A stretch of DNA of 64,000 bases from Curvibacter lanceolatus ATCC 14669 (GTDB taxonomy: Bacteria > Pseudomonadota > Gammaproteobacteria > Burkholderiales > Burkholderiaceae_C). Each line of letters starts with the position of its first letter. Position 1 is the stretch's first letter. This document shows, one piece after another, positions 8,907 to 17,684 of this stretch. Below the pieces are notes generated by a model, which saw nothing but the letters and a program-made list of their open reading frames with translations, ran no database searches and was not told where the DNA came from. A program made the position numbers and the translations under genes. The stretch is taken from contig NZ_KB906271.1 in assembly GCF_000381265.1 (NCBI RefSeq), positions 1-64,000 of the forward strand, given 5' to 3'.

Positions 8907-9997
8907 TGAAGATTCAAAGTGCCAAAAAGCTCAAGATAATGTTCGGCTGTTTTCTCTATATCGAATCTAGATAAATCCCTCTCATATCGATGAGTGATAT
9001 CGAGCAGCGTTTCAATTGATTTAGTATATTCATCTGTCTTGCATGGATCAACAAGAATAACTCCCGCGTACGCTGCGGAAAATTGCAATGAATCGATGTC
9101 AGAGCACACAATGCCGATACCGGATGCCAATGCTTCGATCATCGCAACACTGTGTGCCTCCATAGCCGAAGGCATTAAATAAAGAGATGCAATACCCAAT
9201 AGATCTGCGATTTCATCTCGTGGTAAAGGCTTAAGTATTGCCACCTGATCCGAAATATTATTTTCAACGATCATCTTGTTAAGCCGATCGTAGATCTCGA
9301 TATCCTCTAGCTCACCGACAAAAACCAGCATCAAATCTGGATTTTTTCTTAGAATATCAATTGACGCGCGCAAGGAAAGATCTTGCCTTTTTATTTTCGT
9401 AAACCTACCAATTTGCACCATCAAGCGGGCATCTTTTTTTAGGCCATGGCGCTTTCTAAAGTCTTGGTTTAAAGTTGGCCTTTTAGAAAACAACTCCAAG
9501 TCGACACCATTTGGAATTATTTTTGCAATGGGAAAACCAAATCTCTTGGTGTAGTTTGATATTGCTTTAGAACTGACCCCAACAACTGCTCTACACAGAA
9601 ACTGCAACCCTAATTCCAAAAAATAATACAAGGAGCTTTTATGATCATTTTGATTTGCATCATGAAGCACAAAGACCTTAGGCGTTCTAATAAAGAGCAA
9701 CCGAGCATACAATGCAGGAATCAAGCTGTGTGCAACAATCACACTAGGTTGATACTCCTTAATTACATTATATAAAAAAATTAATCTGCTCAGTTTTCGA
9801 GTTTTCTCCGATGGAAATATCCAATTGATCCCCAATTTCTCTTGAAGAGCTATTGTCGATAAAAAATTCTTGTCGGGTGGGGCGATGGCAACGACTCTAC
9901 TGTCAATGGATTGCTTGTTGTGAGCAATTGTCAACGAGCAGACCAACATCTCGGCCCCAGAAAATCTTGGAGTGTGAATAACATGCAGAACTCTCAT
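8903..9997 (-). CDS. Glycosyltransferase family 4
   Basis: 364 residues. N-terminal GT4 start MRVLHVIHTPRFSGAEMLV with the Gly-Ala-Glu loop, then IIPNGVDLELF before the second domain, LMVQIGRFTKIKRQDLSLRA, LMLVFVGELED, and SAMEAHSVAMIEALASGIG, containing both Glu residues of the E-x7-E retaining-enzyme motif. This is the clearest GT4 enzyme of the cassette. Start overlaps the wzx stop and the stop overlaps the wzy-like start, four bases each, so expression is coupled. Probably cytoplasmic and membrane-associated; donor sugar unknown. Confidence 0.9.
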   Translation of the reverse strand: MRVLHVIHTPRFSGAEMLVCSLTIAHNKQSIDSRVVAIAPPDKNFLSTIALQEKLGINWIFPSEKTRKLSRLIFLYNVIKEYQPSVIVAHSLIPALYARLLFIRTPKVFVLHDANQNDHKSSLYYFLELGLQFLCRAVVGVSSKAISNYTKRFGFPIAKIIPNGVDLELFSKRPTLNQDFRKRHGLKKDARLMVQIGRFTKIKRQDLSLRASIDILRKNPDLMLVFVGELEDIEIYDRLNKMIVENNISDQVAILKPLPRDEIADLLGIASLYLMPSAMEAHSVAMIEALASGIGIVCSDIDSLQFSAAYAGVILVDPCKTDEYTKSIETLLDITHRYERDLSRFDIEKTAEHYLELFGTLNLQ

Positions 9998-11226
9998 GCC
10001 ATTTTCCTCTCAATAAAAATATACATCACCAAAAATGAAAGGGCTAACGCCGTATCAACTGAAAATGCAACCCCAAGCATTCCATACTTTTCGATCAAAA
10101 GAAAAACCAAAAATATAGTTGCGATCAACTGAACTATTGTCGCCATGGTTATTATTCGCGGTGCCCCAACAGCCTTTAAATATGCAACACAAACAGATAT
10201 CAAAGCGCCAAACCACATACCCACGACTTGAATTTTGACAATTTCAACAAGGGCGCTCCACTCTCCACCCAGAATAATTCTAACCGCATGCTCTATAAGG
10301 ATCCAAGTTAGCAAAACCAGAATCCCGCACAGTATGGCTATCTTCAATAAAACAATTCTGAAGTCTCTGATTAAAGAATTTGAATTTTTGAGTTTAGCGA
10401 CAAAACTGGGAAATAGATATTGGCAATAAGCGACAGCAACATCCGAAATTGCCATTTGGGAAATCCTGGATCCCGTCTGATACAAGCCAAAACTCTTTGC
10501 ACCTAATAAATTGCCCACAAATATTTTATCAAATTGATTAAGAACAGCGGAAAATACACTAGTCGCCCAAATCCACCTTCCATACCTACGTATATCATCG
10601 ATCATTTTAAAATTAAATAGCGGCCTGAATGGGCGACGAAAAAGAATCCAAGAAATAGCACCTCTAAATAACTCGACAAATATCAACGATGCAATAAATG
10701 ATATCGGACTTGGGTAAAAATAAATCAATGCGATCGTTAGAGAAAAATCGATGACCGCATAGATCGAATCCAGAAGAGATATCTTTCTAAAGTTTCCATC
10801 ACGGATAACATCAATATATCCAAGACAATAAAACCCTCGAAACAATGGAATAAATGCCGAAAGCAACACAACATCCACTACCTCCTGGGTAATAGAGTAA
10901 AAATAGTTAGAGATCGAAACCCCAATGACTATTAAAGAAAACATTGCGCCACCGCGTAAAATCTGCAATGTCATCACTGCGCGAAACTCAGCATTTAGAA
11001 GGTTCTTCTCCCTTTGAATCATTGCCGGTACAACGCCAGTTTCCGTAATCGACTCAAGAATGCTCACTATAAGCAAGCCGATCCCAAGTATTCCAATTGA
11101 TTCAGGCCCAAGCAATCGAGCACAAACGAAGAATTTTACTAACAAAAATATCTTCGCGTTGAAATATTGAATCATTGGCCATATAGGGTGACCCGCCGCG
11201 CCAAGATTTACTTTAATCTTTATCAC
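9994..11226 (-). CDS. Wzx-type polysaccharide flippase (MOP superfamily)
   Basis: 410 residues with about twelve hydrophobic helices. The N-terminal FFVCARLLGPESIGILGIGL and ETGVVPAMIQREKN pattern is typical of the Wzx/Polysacc_synt family, as is a mid-protein basic loop (LFRRPFRPLFNFKMIDDIRR) before the repeat of the fold (DKIFVGNLLGAKSFGLYQ). It would flip undecaprenyl-linked repeat units to the periplasm. It begins 20 bases after the sugar transferase gene. AT-rich, belonging to the low-GC cassette; the compositional shift lies just upstream, inside the transferase gene. Confidence 0.88.
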   Translation of the reverse strand: MIKIKVNLGAAGHPIWPMIQYFNAKIFLLVKFFVCARLLGPESIGILGIGLLIVSILESITETGVVPAMIQREKNLLNAEFRAVMTLQILRGGAMFSLIVIGVSISNYFYSITQEVVDVVLLSAFIPLFRGFYCLGYIDVIRDGNFRKISLLDSIYAVIDFSLTIALIYFYPSPISFIASLIFVELFRGAISWILFRRPFRPLFNFKMIDDIRRYGRWIWATSVFSAVLNQFDKIFVGNLLGAKSFGLYQTGSRISQMAISDVAVAYCQYLFPSFVAKLKNSNSLIRDFRIVLLKIAILCGILVLLTWILIEHAVRIILGGEWSALVEIVKIQVVGMWFGALISVCVAYLKAVGAPRIITMATIVQLIATIFLVFLLIEKYGMLGVAFSVDTALALSFLVMYIFIERKMA

Positions 11227-11246
11227 AAACCTTATTCTCAGTTTAA

Positions 11247-12488
11247 TTAATAGGCATTCTCATCAATAAATCCCTTAAATACAGTAAGGAAAATTATTTT
11301 TAAATCCAACCAAAGCGACCAATTTTCTATATAGTAAAGATCAGCTTGTATACGCGCTTCCATCTTTTCAATAGTATTTGTTTCACCCCTCAACCCATTC
11401 ACTTGGGCCCAGCCTGTGATTCCTGGCTTAACTTTATGCCGCAACATGTAGCGTGGAATCAGTTCTCGGTACTGCATGTTGTGCGCCACCGCATGGGGAC
11501 GTGGCCCCACGATGCTCATGCGGCCTTGTAGCACGTTCACAAACTGGGGCAGCTCATCGAGGCTGCTACGCCTTAAAAAGGCCCCTAAAGGGGTAATGCG
11601 CGAATCGCCCTTTTTGGCTTGTGTTACATGGCCTGTGTGCTCGTTGTGCACCACCATGCTTCTGAACTTGTAAACCTCAATTTCTTCGCCGTTCCAGCCA
11701 TGGCGCTTTTGTTTGAAGATCACCGGGCCGGGCGAGGTTACTTTCACGGCGATGGCAATCACCGCCAAAATGGGTGATATCAAGATCAAAATCAGGCTGG
11801 CCACAATCTTGTCTTCCAGCCACTTCACGATCATGTTGAAGCCCGACATGGGCGAGCTAGAGATGTCGAGCATGGGCATGCCCAGCACCACACTCAGGCC
11901 GTTGTTCACCATCTGAAAGGCGCCCATGTCGGGCACCAGGCGGATATTGGCCGTGCTGTGGCGCAGTTCGTTCAACACGGGCTGGATGCTGCTCATGTCG
12001 TTGGCGGGCGGGCAAATCCACACCTCGTCGGGGTCTAGCTGGCCCAGTGAGTAATGCAGGGCATCGATATCGTCCATCGACACCACACCTGTCAGGTCGT
12101 AACCCGTCCAGGTGCTGGTTTTAACGCGGCGGCGTATGGCGGCCACCGGCCCACCCCCACCCACCAGCAGCACCCGCATGTGGTTCACCTGGCGGCCGCG
12201 CATGTAGCTCATGATCAAAAACACGCCCAGGCGGGCCAACCACGAGATGCCGAGTGATGTGCCGGCCCAGGTCAGCAGCCAGATGCGAGAAAAATCAGTG
12301 CTGCTTTTAGTCAGCACCAGCCAGGTCATCAGCAGGGCCCAGGTGATGGCCCAGCTAACGCCCACGCGGCCCAGCATGGCCTTGAACTGCCCACCGCGCC
12401 AATTGCGGTAAACAGCAGACGACACCAGGGTCATCAAGGTGGCCATTTGAATGATCAGCAAGGCATACACCTGCGGCAGCGGCAACAC
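11247..12488 (-). CDS. Undecaprenyl-phosphate sugar phosphotransferase (WcaJ/WbaP type), N-terminally interrupted
   Basis: 413 residues from GTG 12488. C-terminal bacterial sugar transferase domain (PF02397-like) is complete: ISPILAVIAIAVKVTSPGPV, FKQKRHGWNG, YKFRSM, RRSSLDELPQ, NVLQGRMSIVGPRP and KPGITGWAQVNG. The N-terminal half has four hydrophobic helices and a CoA-binding-like domain (VLLVGGGGPV). It should start the repeat unit by loading a sugar phosphate on undecaprenyl phosphate. The family normally has another helix upstream: that segment exists in frame at 12507-12596 but ends in TGA. The last about 50 codons are AT-rich like the downstream cassette while the rest is GC-rich, suggesting a recombination junction. 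The catalytic half may still be made from the internal GTG/TTG. Confidence 0.85.
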   Translation of the reverse strand: MLPLPQVYALLIIQMATLMTLVSSAVYRNWRGGQFKAMLGRVGVSWAITWALLMTWLVLTKSSTDFSRIWLLTWAGTSLGISWLARLGVFLIMSYMRGRQVNHMRVLLVGGGGPVAAIRRRVKTSTWTGYDLTGVVSMDDIDALHYSLGQLDPDEVWICPPANDMSSIQPVLNELRHSTANIRLVPDMGAFQMVNNGLSVVLGMPMLDISSSPMSGFNMIVKWLEDKIVASLILILISPILAVIAIAVKVTSPGPVIFKQKRHGWNGEEIEVYKFRSMVVHNEHTGHVTQAKKGDSRITPLGAFLRRSSLDELPQFVNVLQGRMSIVGPRPHAVAHNMQYRELIPRYMLRHKVKPGITGWAQVNGLRGETNTIEKMEARIQADLYYIENWSLWLDLKIIFLTVFKGFIDENAY

Positions 12489-12506
12489 GGCCTCACCGTC
12501 AAAGCG

Positions 12507-12596
12507 TCACAAATAAGCCACCAGGCCTGCGCCGGCAAAGGCAAACCAATCGACCGCATGCACGGCAAAGCGCATGATCGAAGCTGAACTTCTCAT
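12507..12596 (-). pseudogene. Severed N-terminus of the sugar phosphotransferase, ending at in-frame TGA
   Basis: ATG at 12596 opens a 29-codon frame encoding MRSSASIMRF then a hydrophobic helix ending GLVAYL, followed by TGA at 12509-12507. The frame continues without shift as RFDGEA into the annotated transferase at 12488. AY-x-x-RF is the usual end of the first helix in this family, so one codon (TGG or CGA by a single change) appears to have become a stop. Either a nonsense mutation, a readthrough case, or a sequencing error. Confidence 0.75.
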
Positions 12597-12654
12597 TGAG
12601 AACGTAGCCAAAAAATCCCTCCCTCGGTTGCCAGCAACCAGATTCACGCTACAA

Positions 12655-12683
12655 AAGTAAAAAGGCTGCCCCTATGCAGCCTT
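12655..12683 (-). terminator. Rho-independent terminator after manC
   Basis: On the minus strand an eight-base perfect stem (AAGGCTGC / GCAGCCTT, plus-strand 12662-12669 and 12676-12683) with a six-base loop is followed by TTTTTAC. It sits 11 bases past the manC stop and separates ugd-manC transcription from the transferase/low-GC cassette. Confidence 0.85.
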
Positions 12684-12693
12684 GGCACGGGTG

Positions 12694-14157
12694 TTAGGCC
12701 TGCCGGCCGTAAACGTCTTGAAACCGCACAATGTCGTCCTCACCCAGGTAGGTGCCGCTTTGCACCTCGATCATCTCGAGAGGCAGCTTGCCGGGGTTCT
12801 CTAGCCGGTGCTTTTCGCCCAGGGGGATGTAGGTGCTTTGGTTTTCGCTGACCAAAAACACCTGGTCGCCCCGGGTGACCTGGGCCGTGCCCTGCACCAC
12901 AATCCAGTGCTCGGCACGGTGGTGGTGCATTTGCAGCGACAAGGCCGCACCGGGTTTGACCACAATGCGCTTGACCTGAAAGCGGTCGCCCGCGTCCACA
13001 CTGTCGTACCAGCCCCAGGGGCGGTGCACCTTGCGGCTGCTGCCGGCCTCGGTGCGGCCGGTGGCCTTCAGGTGGTTAACAACGTCTTTTACCTTTTGAA
13101 TGTGGCTGCGGCTGGCCACCAGCACGGCGTCGGGGGTTTCAATCACCACCGCGTCGTCCAAACCCACACAGGCCACCAGGCGCGATTGCGCCATCACCAG
13201 GGTGTTGCGGGTGTCAATGGCCAGGGCGTCGCCTTGCAGCGCGTTGCCATTGGCGTCTTTGGCGCTGATCTCCCACACCGCGTTCCAGGCGCCTACGTCT
13301 GACCAATTGGCGGCCAGGGGCACCACCACCACCTCGCCGGTGTTGTGCTGGGCACTGGCCAGTTTCTCCATCACCGCGTAGTCAATCGAGTCGGATGGGC
13401 AGGCCGCAAAGGCGGCCTTGTCGGGGCGGATAAAGTCGGCATCGGCCTTGCGCGCGTCAAAGGCTTGCTGGCAGGCTTGCAGCATGGCGAGCTGCAGGCT
13501 TTGCATTTTGGCCAGCCACACCGAGGCCTTGATCACAAAAATGCCGCCATTCCAATAAAACTGGCCGCTGGCCAGGTATTGCTGGGCGGTAGGGGCATCG
13601 GGCTTTTCTACAAACTCGGCCACGGCGTAGGCACCTGCGCTCTCGGCCAGCGCGGCCCCCTTGCGGATGTAGCCATAGCCGGTTTCGGGGGCCGTGGCCT
13701 CAATGCCAAAGGTCACCAGTTTGCCGGCCTGGGCCAGGGGCACGCCCTGCAGCACGGCGGCCTTGAAGGCCACCTGGTCTTGAATCACGTGGTCGGCGGG
13801 CATCACCACCAGCACCGGGTCTTGGCCATTGGCCGTGGCGGCCAGCGCCCCCAGGGTCAGGGCCGGGGCGGTGTTGCGGCCCATGGGCTCCAGCACCAGG
13901 GCTGCGGGCTCAATGCCCACCTGGCGCACTTGCTCGCCCAGCAAAAAGCGGTATTCGTCGTTGCCCACCAGCACCGGGGCGGCCAAGGCCAGCGCCCCGC
14001 CCTGCTCCAACTGGCCCAGGCGCAAGGCCGTGTCTTGCAGCAGGCTGTTGCTGCCCACCAGTTTGAGCAGTTGCTTGGGGTATTGCTCGCGCGACAAAGG
14101 CCACAGGCGCGTGCCCGAACCACCGCACAAGATCAAGGGTTGAACCACAGTTGTCAC
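12694..14157 (-). CDS. manC: Mannose-1-phosphate guanylyltransferase / mannose-6-phosphate isomerase
   Basis: 487 residues, the usual length of the bifunctional type II enzyme. I chose GTG at 14157 because a strong GGAGGAA lies seven bases upstream; longer in-frame upstream extension lacks family similarity. Nucleotidyltransferase domain: LILCGGSGTRLWPLSREQYP near the N-terminus, FVEKPDAP in the middle. Cupin isomerase domain at the C-terminus: HRPWGWYDSV, VKPGAALSLQMHHHRAEHW, IPLGEKHRLENPG. It makes GDP-mannose for the polymer (or for GDP-fucose-type derivatives, whose genes are not in the window). Lies 22 bases after ugd and ends in a terminator. Confidence 0.95.
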   Translation of the reverse strand: MTTVVQPLILCGGSGTRLWPLSREQYPKQLLKLVGSNSLLQDTALRLGQLEQGGALALAAPVLVGNDEYRFLLGEQVRQVGIEPAALVLEPMGRNTAPALTLGALAATANGQDPVLVVMPADHVIQDQVAFKAAVLQGVPLAQAGKLVTFGIEATAPETGYGYIRKGAALAESAGAYAVAEFVEKPDAPTAQQYLASGQFYWNGGIFVIKASVWLAKMQSLQLAMLQACQQAFDARKADADFIRPDKAAFAACPSDSIDYAVMEKLASAQHNTGEVVVVPLAANWSDVGAWNAVWEISAKDANGNALQGDALAIDTRNTLVMAQSRLVACVGLDDAVVIETPDAVLVASRSHIQKVKDVVNHLKATGRTEAGSSRKVHRPWGWYDSVDAGDRFQVKRIVVKPGAALSLQMHHHRAEHWIVVQGTAQVTRGDQVFLVSENQSTYIPLGEKHRLENPGKLPLEMIEVQSGTYLGEDDIVRFQDVYGRQA

Positions 14158-14179
14158 AATATTCCTCCGCTGTTTATAT

Positions 14180-15574
14180 CTATTGAGCACTGCTAGCAGA
14201 ATCCACACCCACCGGCTTGCCCCGGCCAATGCCGTGGTACTCCAGGCCGGCTGCGGCCACGGCCTCGGGGTCGTATTGGTTGCGGCCGTCAAACACCAAG
14301 GGCTGGCGCAGGCTTTGGCGCACTTGCTGCAAATCAAAGCCTCTGAATTCTTTCCACTCGGTCACCAGCAGCAGGGCATCGGCCTGTTGCAGGGCATCGG
14401 CGGCTGTGTCTACATAAACAATGCGAGGCAGCAACTCGGGCACCCCCGCAAAATCAAGCGCAATGCTGCGCTGGGCCTCGGCCTTGGCCACCGGGTCGTA
14501 AGCGCGCACGCTGGCACCGCGGCTCAGCAGCTCTTTGATGATGTGGCGGCTGGGGGCCTGGCGCATGTCGTCGGTGTTGGGCTTGAAGGCCAGGCCCCAG
14601 ATGGCAAAGGTTTTGCCGCGCAAATCGTCGCCCAGGCGGGCCCGCAGCTTGCGCACCAGCACGTCAAACTGGTGCTGGTTGGCTTCTTCTACCGCCTCTA
14701 GCACGCGCATGGGGTGGCCCCACTCGGCGGCAGTGCGGCGCAGGGCCTGCACGTCTTTTGGAAAGCACGACCCACCATAGCCCGTGCCAGCGTACAAAAA
14801 GCTGTAGCCAATGCGGCTGTCACTGCCAATGCCCAGGCGCACCTGCTCAATGTCGGCCCCTACCTCATCGGCCAGGTTGGCCAGCTCGTTCATGAAGCTG
14901 ATGCGCGTGGCCAGCATGGCGTTGGCAGCGTATTTGGTCAGCTCGGCACTGTGGATGCTCATGCGCATCAACCGGTCGTGGTTGCGGTTGATGGGCGCAT
15001 ACAGCTTGCGCATCACCTCAAAGGCCTGGTCACCCAGGGGGCCCTCGGCCGCGCCCACCACAATGCGGTCGGGCCGCATGAAGTCGTCAATGGCCGCGCC
15101 CTCTTTCAAAAACTCGGGGTTCGACACCACAGCAAAATCAACTGCCACACCGCGCTGTTTCAGCACCTCGTCCACAGCGGCAGTCACCTTGCCGGCTGTG
15201 CCCACGGGCACAGTCGATTTGTTCACAATCACCGTGAACTCACTCATGTGTTGGGCAATGCTGCGGCCTGCGGCCAGCACATACTGCAAATCTGCGGCCC
15301 CGTCTTCATCAGGGGGGGTGCCCACGGCAATGAACTGCAGCGGCGCATGGGCCACGCCCTCGGCCATGCTGGTCGAAAACTTCAGGCGGCCTGCTGCCCG
15401 GTTGCGGGCAATCAAGGCGTCCAGCCCCGGCTCGTAAATGGGCACACCGCCGCTGTTCAGCAGCGCCACCTTGGTGGCATCCACATCCACGCACATCACA
15501 TGGTGGCCAAGGTCTGCAAAACACACACCGCTTACCAGGCCCACATAGCCTGCACCGATCACAGTAACGTTCAT
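14180..15574 (-). CDS. ugd: UDP-glucose 6-dehydrogenase
   Basis: 464 residues from ATG 15574, preceded by a GGAGG at good distance. NAD-binding Rossmann start [20 protein letters not shown], then [23 protein letters not shown], and the catalytic cysteine in [14 protein letters not shown]. The C-terminal UDP-binding domain has [20 protein letters not shown]. It oxidises UDP-glucose to UDP-glucuronate, so the polymer probably contains glucuronic acid or a derivative. Located 22 bases upstream of manC in the same orientation. GC-rich, unlike the polymer-specific cassette downstream. Confidence 0.97.
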   Translation of the reverse strand: MNVTVIGAGYVGLVSGVCFADLGHHVMCVDVDATKVALLNSGGVPIYEPGLDALIARNRAAGRLKFSTSMAEGVAHAPLQFIAVGTPPDEDGAADLQYVLAAGRSIAQHMSEFTVIVNKSTVPVGTAGKVTAAVDEVLKQRGVAVDFAVVSNPEFLKEGAAIDDFMRPDRIVVGAAEGPLGDQAFEVMRKLYAPINRNHDRLMRMSIHSAELTKYAANAMLATRISFMNELANLADEVGADIEQVRLGIGSDSRIGYSFLYAGTGYGGSCFPKDVQALRRTAAEWGHPMRVLEAVEEANQHQFDVLVRKLRARLGDDLRGKTFAIWGLAFKPNTDDMRQAPSRHIIKELLSRGASVRAYDPVAKAEAQRSIALDFAGVPELLPRIVYVDTAADALQQADALLLVTEWKEFRGFDLQQVRQSLRQPLVFDGRNQYDPEAVAAAGLEYHGIGRGKPVGVDSASSAQ

Positions 15575-15664
15575 TTGAAAACCTCCGGGCAGGAGGATAA
15601 AGGTAAAAAAAGGCCGGGCCATGACGACCGACCGCTGTAAACACACACCAATGGCACTGCCATG

Positions 15665-16999
15665 TCAAACCCTTTCATCGCGCAAAGCGCGATCGTCTGT
15701 CACCAGACTGGGTTGCAAGGGTTGGCCCTGAACCAGGGCATGCAAGTGGCCCGCAAAACGCGTCAGCACGGCCGCCTGGTCCAGATGAGTTTCGGCATAG
15801 GTACGGGCCGCAGCGCCCATGGCTTGGCGCAAACCCGGGTCTGCAGCCAGTTGCAGCACGGCCTGCGCCATGGCGGGGGCCAGTTCGGGTGGCACCACCA
15901 GGCCCAGTGGCTTGGCGCCCGTGCCTGCCCCGGTATCGCCCCCCACCACGCACGCCAGTTCGGTGCCTGCGTGGGCGGTGGCCACCACGGGGCGGCCACT
16001 GGCCAACATGCCCGTCAATTTAGAGGGCATCACCAGGTCTGCTGCATCGGCCCGTTGCGGCAGCAAGTGGATGTCGGCCAAGGCCAGCAAGCTGGGCAGC
16101 ACCTGCAGCGGTTGCAGATCCAAAAAACGCACCTGGCTCAGCCCCTGGCAGGCCTGGCTCAAGGCATCGCGCCCGGCGCCGTTGCCGCAAAACACAAACA
16201 CCAGCCGTTGCGCCACCGGATCGAGGGCCTGGCTACATTGCTGCGCCACCTCGGCCAAAATCTCCAGGCCTTGCTTGGCGCCCATGTTGCCCGAGTAAAG
16301 ACAAACAACGGCTTCGGGCGCAATGCCCAAGGTGCTTCGCAGCTGGGCCACGCTGCCATGCTCGCGCGGCAAGCCAATGTGCGAAATGTCCACCCAGTTG
16401 GGCAGCATTTCGGTGGCGCGGCTGGGCACACCTTTGTCATGCAGCATGCGCCGCATGTTTTGCGAAATGGTAGACACCACGTCAAAGCCGCGCAGCACCT
16501 GGCGCTCCAGCCGCAAGGCCAGGGTTTTGAGCCTGGGGTTTTTGAGAATGCCCAGTGAAAACGCAGCATCCAACTCAAAATCTTGCACATGCAACCAGGC
16601 CTTGGCACGGGCCAAGCGGGCCACCAGCCAGGCCGTGGGGGTGCACATCAGCGATGGGGCCACCACCCACACCACATCGGGCCGCCAAAAAAGCTGGCGC
16701 AACATCACGGGCAGGCTGCTGGCCGCAAAACTCAGGTGGTGCAGTATGCGGGTGGCCCCCGTTATCCGCTTGGGCACCCACAACGGGCAGCGCCAAACGC
16801 CCACCCCGTCTTGCTGTGCGCGGCTGTAGCGGCTGGCCGAAAAGCCTTCGCCCACCTGCCAGCTGGGGTAATACGGTGGGGCCGTCACCACCCGCACATC
16901 GTGCCCCTGGGCCGCCAGGTGGCGGGCCAGCTCGCCGGTGTATTTGCCAATGCCAATCACCTCGGGCGAATAATTCAGGCCGTATAGCAATATCTTCAT
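15665..16999 (-). CDS. Glycosyltransferase, WcaI (colanic-acid) type GT4
   Basis: 444 residues from ATG 16999 (MKILLYGLNYSPEVIGIGKY), the characteristic start of the WcaI/WbuB group. Further group markers are TAPPYYPSWQVGEG, FWRPDVVWVVAPSLM, HVQDFELDAAFSLGIL, LPNWVDISHI, CLYSGNMGAKQGLEIL and VMPSKLTGMLASGRPVVATA. It adds a sugar (fucose in the colanic-acid pathway, unknown here) to the lipid-linked intermediate. It precedes ugd by 90 bases. GC-rich, part of the conserved half of the locus. Confidence 0.9.
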   Translation of the reverse strand: MKILLYGLNYSPEVIGIGKYTGELARHLAAQGHDVRVVTAPPYYPSWQVGEGFSASRYSRAQQDGVGVWRCPLWVPKRITGATRILHHLSFAASSLPVMLRQLFWRPDVVWVVAPSLMCTPTAWLVARLARAKAWLHVQDFELDAAFSLGILKNPRLKTLALRLERQVLRGFDVVSTISQNMRRMLHDKGVPSRATEMLPNWVDISHIGLPREHGSVAQLRSTLGIAPEAVVCLYSGNMGAKQGLEILAEVAQQCSQALDPVAQRLVFVFCGNGAGRDALSQACQGLSQVRFLDLQPLQVLPSLLALADIHLLPQRADAADLVMPSKLTGMLASGRPVVATAHAGTELACVVGGDTGAGTGAKPLGLVVPPELAPAMAQAVLQLAADPGLRQAMGAAARTYAETHLDQAAVLTRFAGHLHALVQGQPLQPSLVTDDRALRDERV

Positions 17000-17147
17000 G
17001 CAGGCCTCATACCAGGGCGGCTTCGCCAAGGCATGGCTTGCACATTCGCCTTGGGCGTGTGTGCAAGGGTTTTGCGAGCTTGGGTCCGGTCAATGCTTGT
17101 GGTGTCATTTTTATATCGGGCCTAAGCCCTCCCTTATTGCCAGGTTG

Positions 17148-17681
17148 TCATGGGCAAGCCCCGCCGGGCAAGGCTTGCAAATACGGGCTTGGCGTTACCT
17201 CCCGGGCTGTGTAGCGCAAGGCACGACAACCCCATGCTGTGCCAGGCCCTTTCAAGGCTGGCTTGCCACTCAAATCGGCGGCCAACGCGGCATTCAGTGC
17301 CAGATCAGGCAACATGGGCCGCAAGGTGGCAGCTTGGCTGAAGCTGGTGTAGGCCTGCTGGTAAAACTCACGCGCCAAGTCGGGCGCCGCTTTGGCCTGC
17401 AAGGCATAGGTGCCATACAAGTAACCCATCTGGTCGTGCAATTGAGAATCAGTGGGTGTCTGGGCCAAGCCCTTGGCCAGGTCCTCACGCCAGGAGCCCC
17501 ATTCTTTAAGGGGCACGGGCCGCGGGTGTGTGCGCCACTGCTCTATACCTGCGCGGGCCCGGGCCGTGCCCAGGTCGGCCAGCGCCGCGGGCCACAAGGT
17601 GCTACCGGCAGCCACCAGCAGCACCAGGCCCGCCAGCAACAGCGCCCACTGCAGGTATTGGCGGGGGTGGGGCTTGGTCAT
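17148..17681 (-). CDS. Small membrane-anchored TPR-like protein of the exopolysaccharide locus
   Basis: 177 residues. One N-terminal transmembrane helix (about 11-32, WALLLAGLVLLVAAGSTLW), then a helical region with a TPR-like repeat (QMGYLYGTYALQ ... REFYQQAYTSFSQAATLRP, about 85-125). Such proteins are common in Burkholderiales exopolysaccharide operons, but their role is not known. The last about 40 residues (after LSGKPALKGPG) are rich in Pro, Gly, Arg and Cys and look unlike a TPR continuation, which may mean a frameshift or lost stop near 17270. It follows the phosphatase gene by three bases. Confidence 0.65.
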   Translation of the reverse strand: MTKPHPRQYLQWALLLAGLVLLVAAGSTLWPAALADLGTARARAGIEQWRTHPRPVPLKEWGSWREDLAKGLAQTPTDSQLHDQMGYLYGTYALQAKAAPDLAREFYQQAYTSFSQAATLRPMLPDLALNAALAADLSGKPALKGPGTAWGCRALRYTAREVTPSPYLQALPGGACP

Positions 17682-17684
17682 CGC

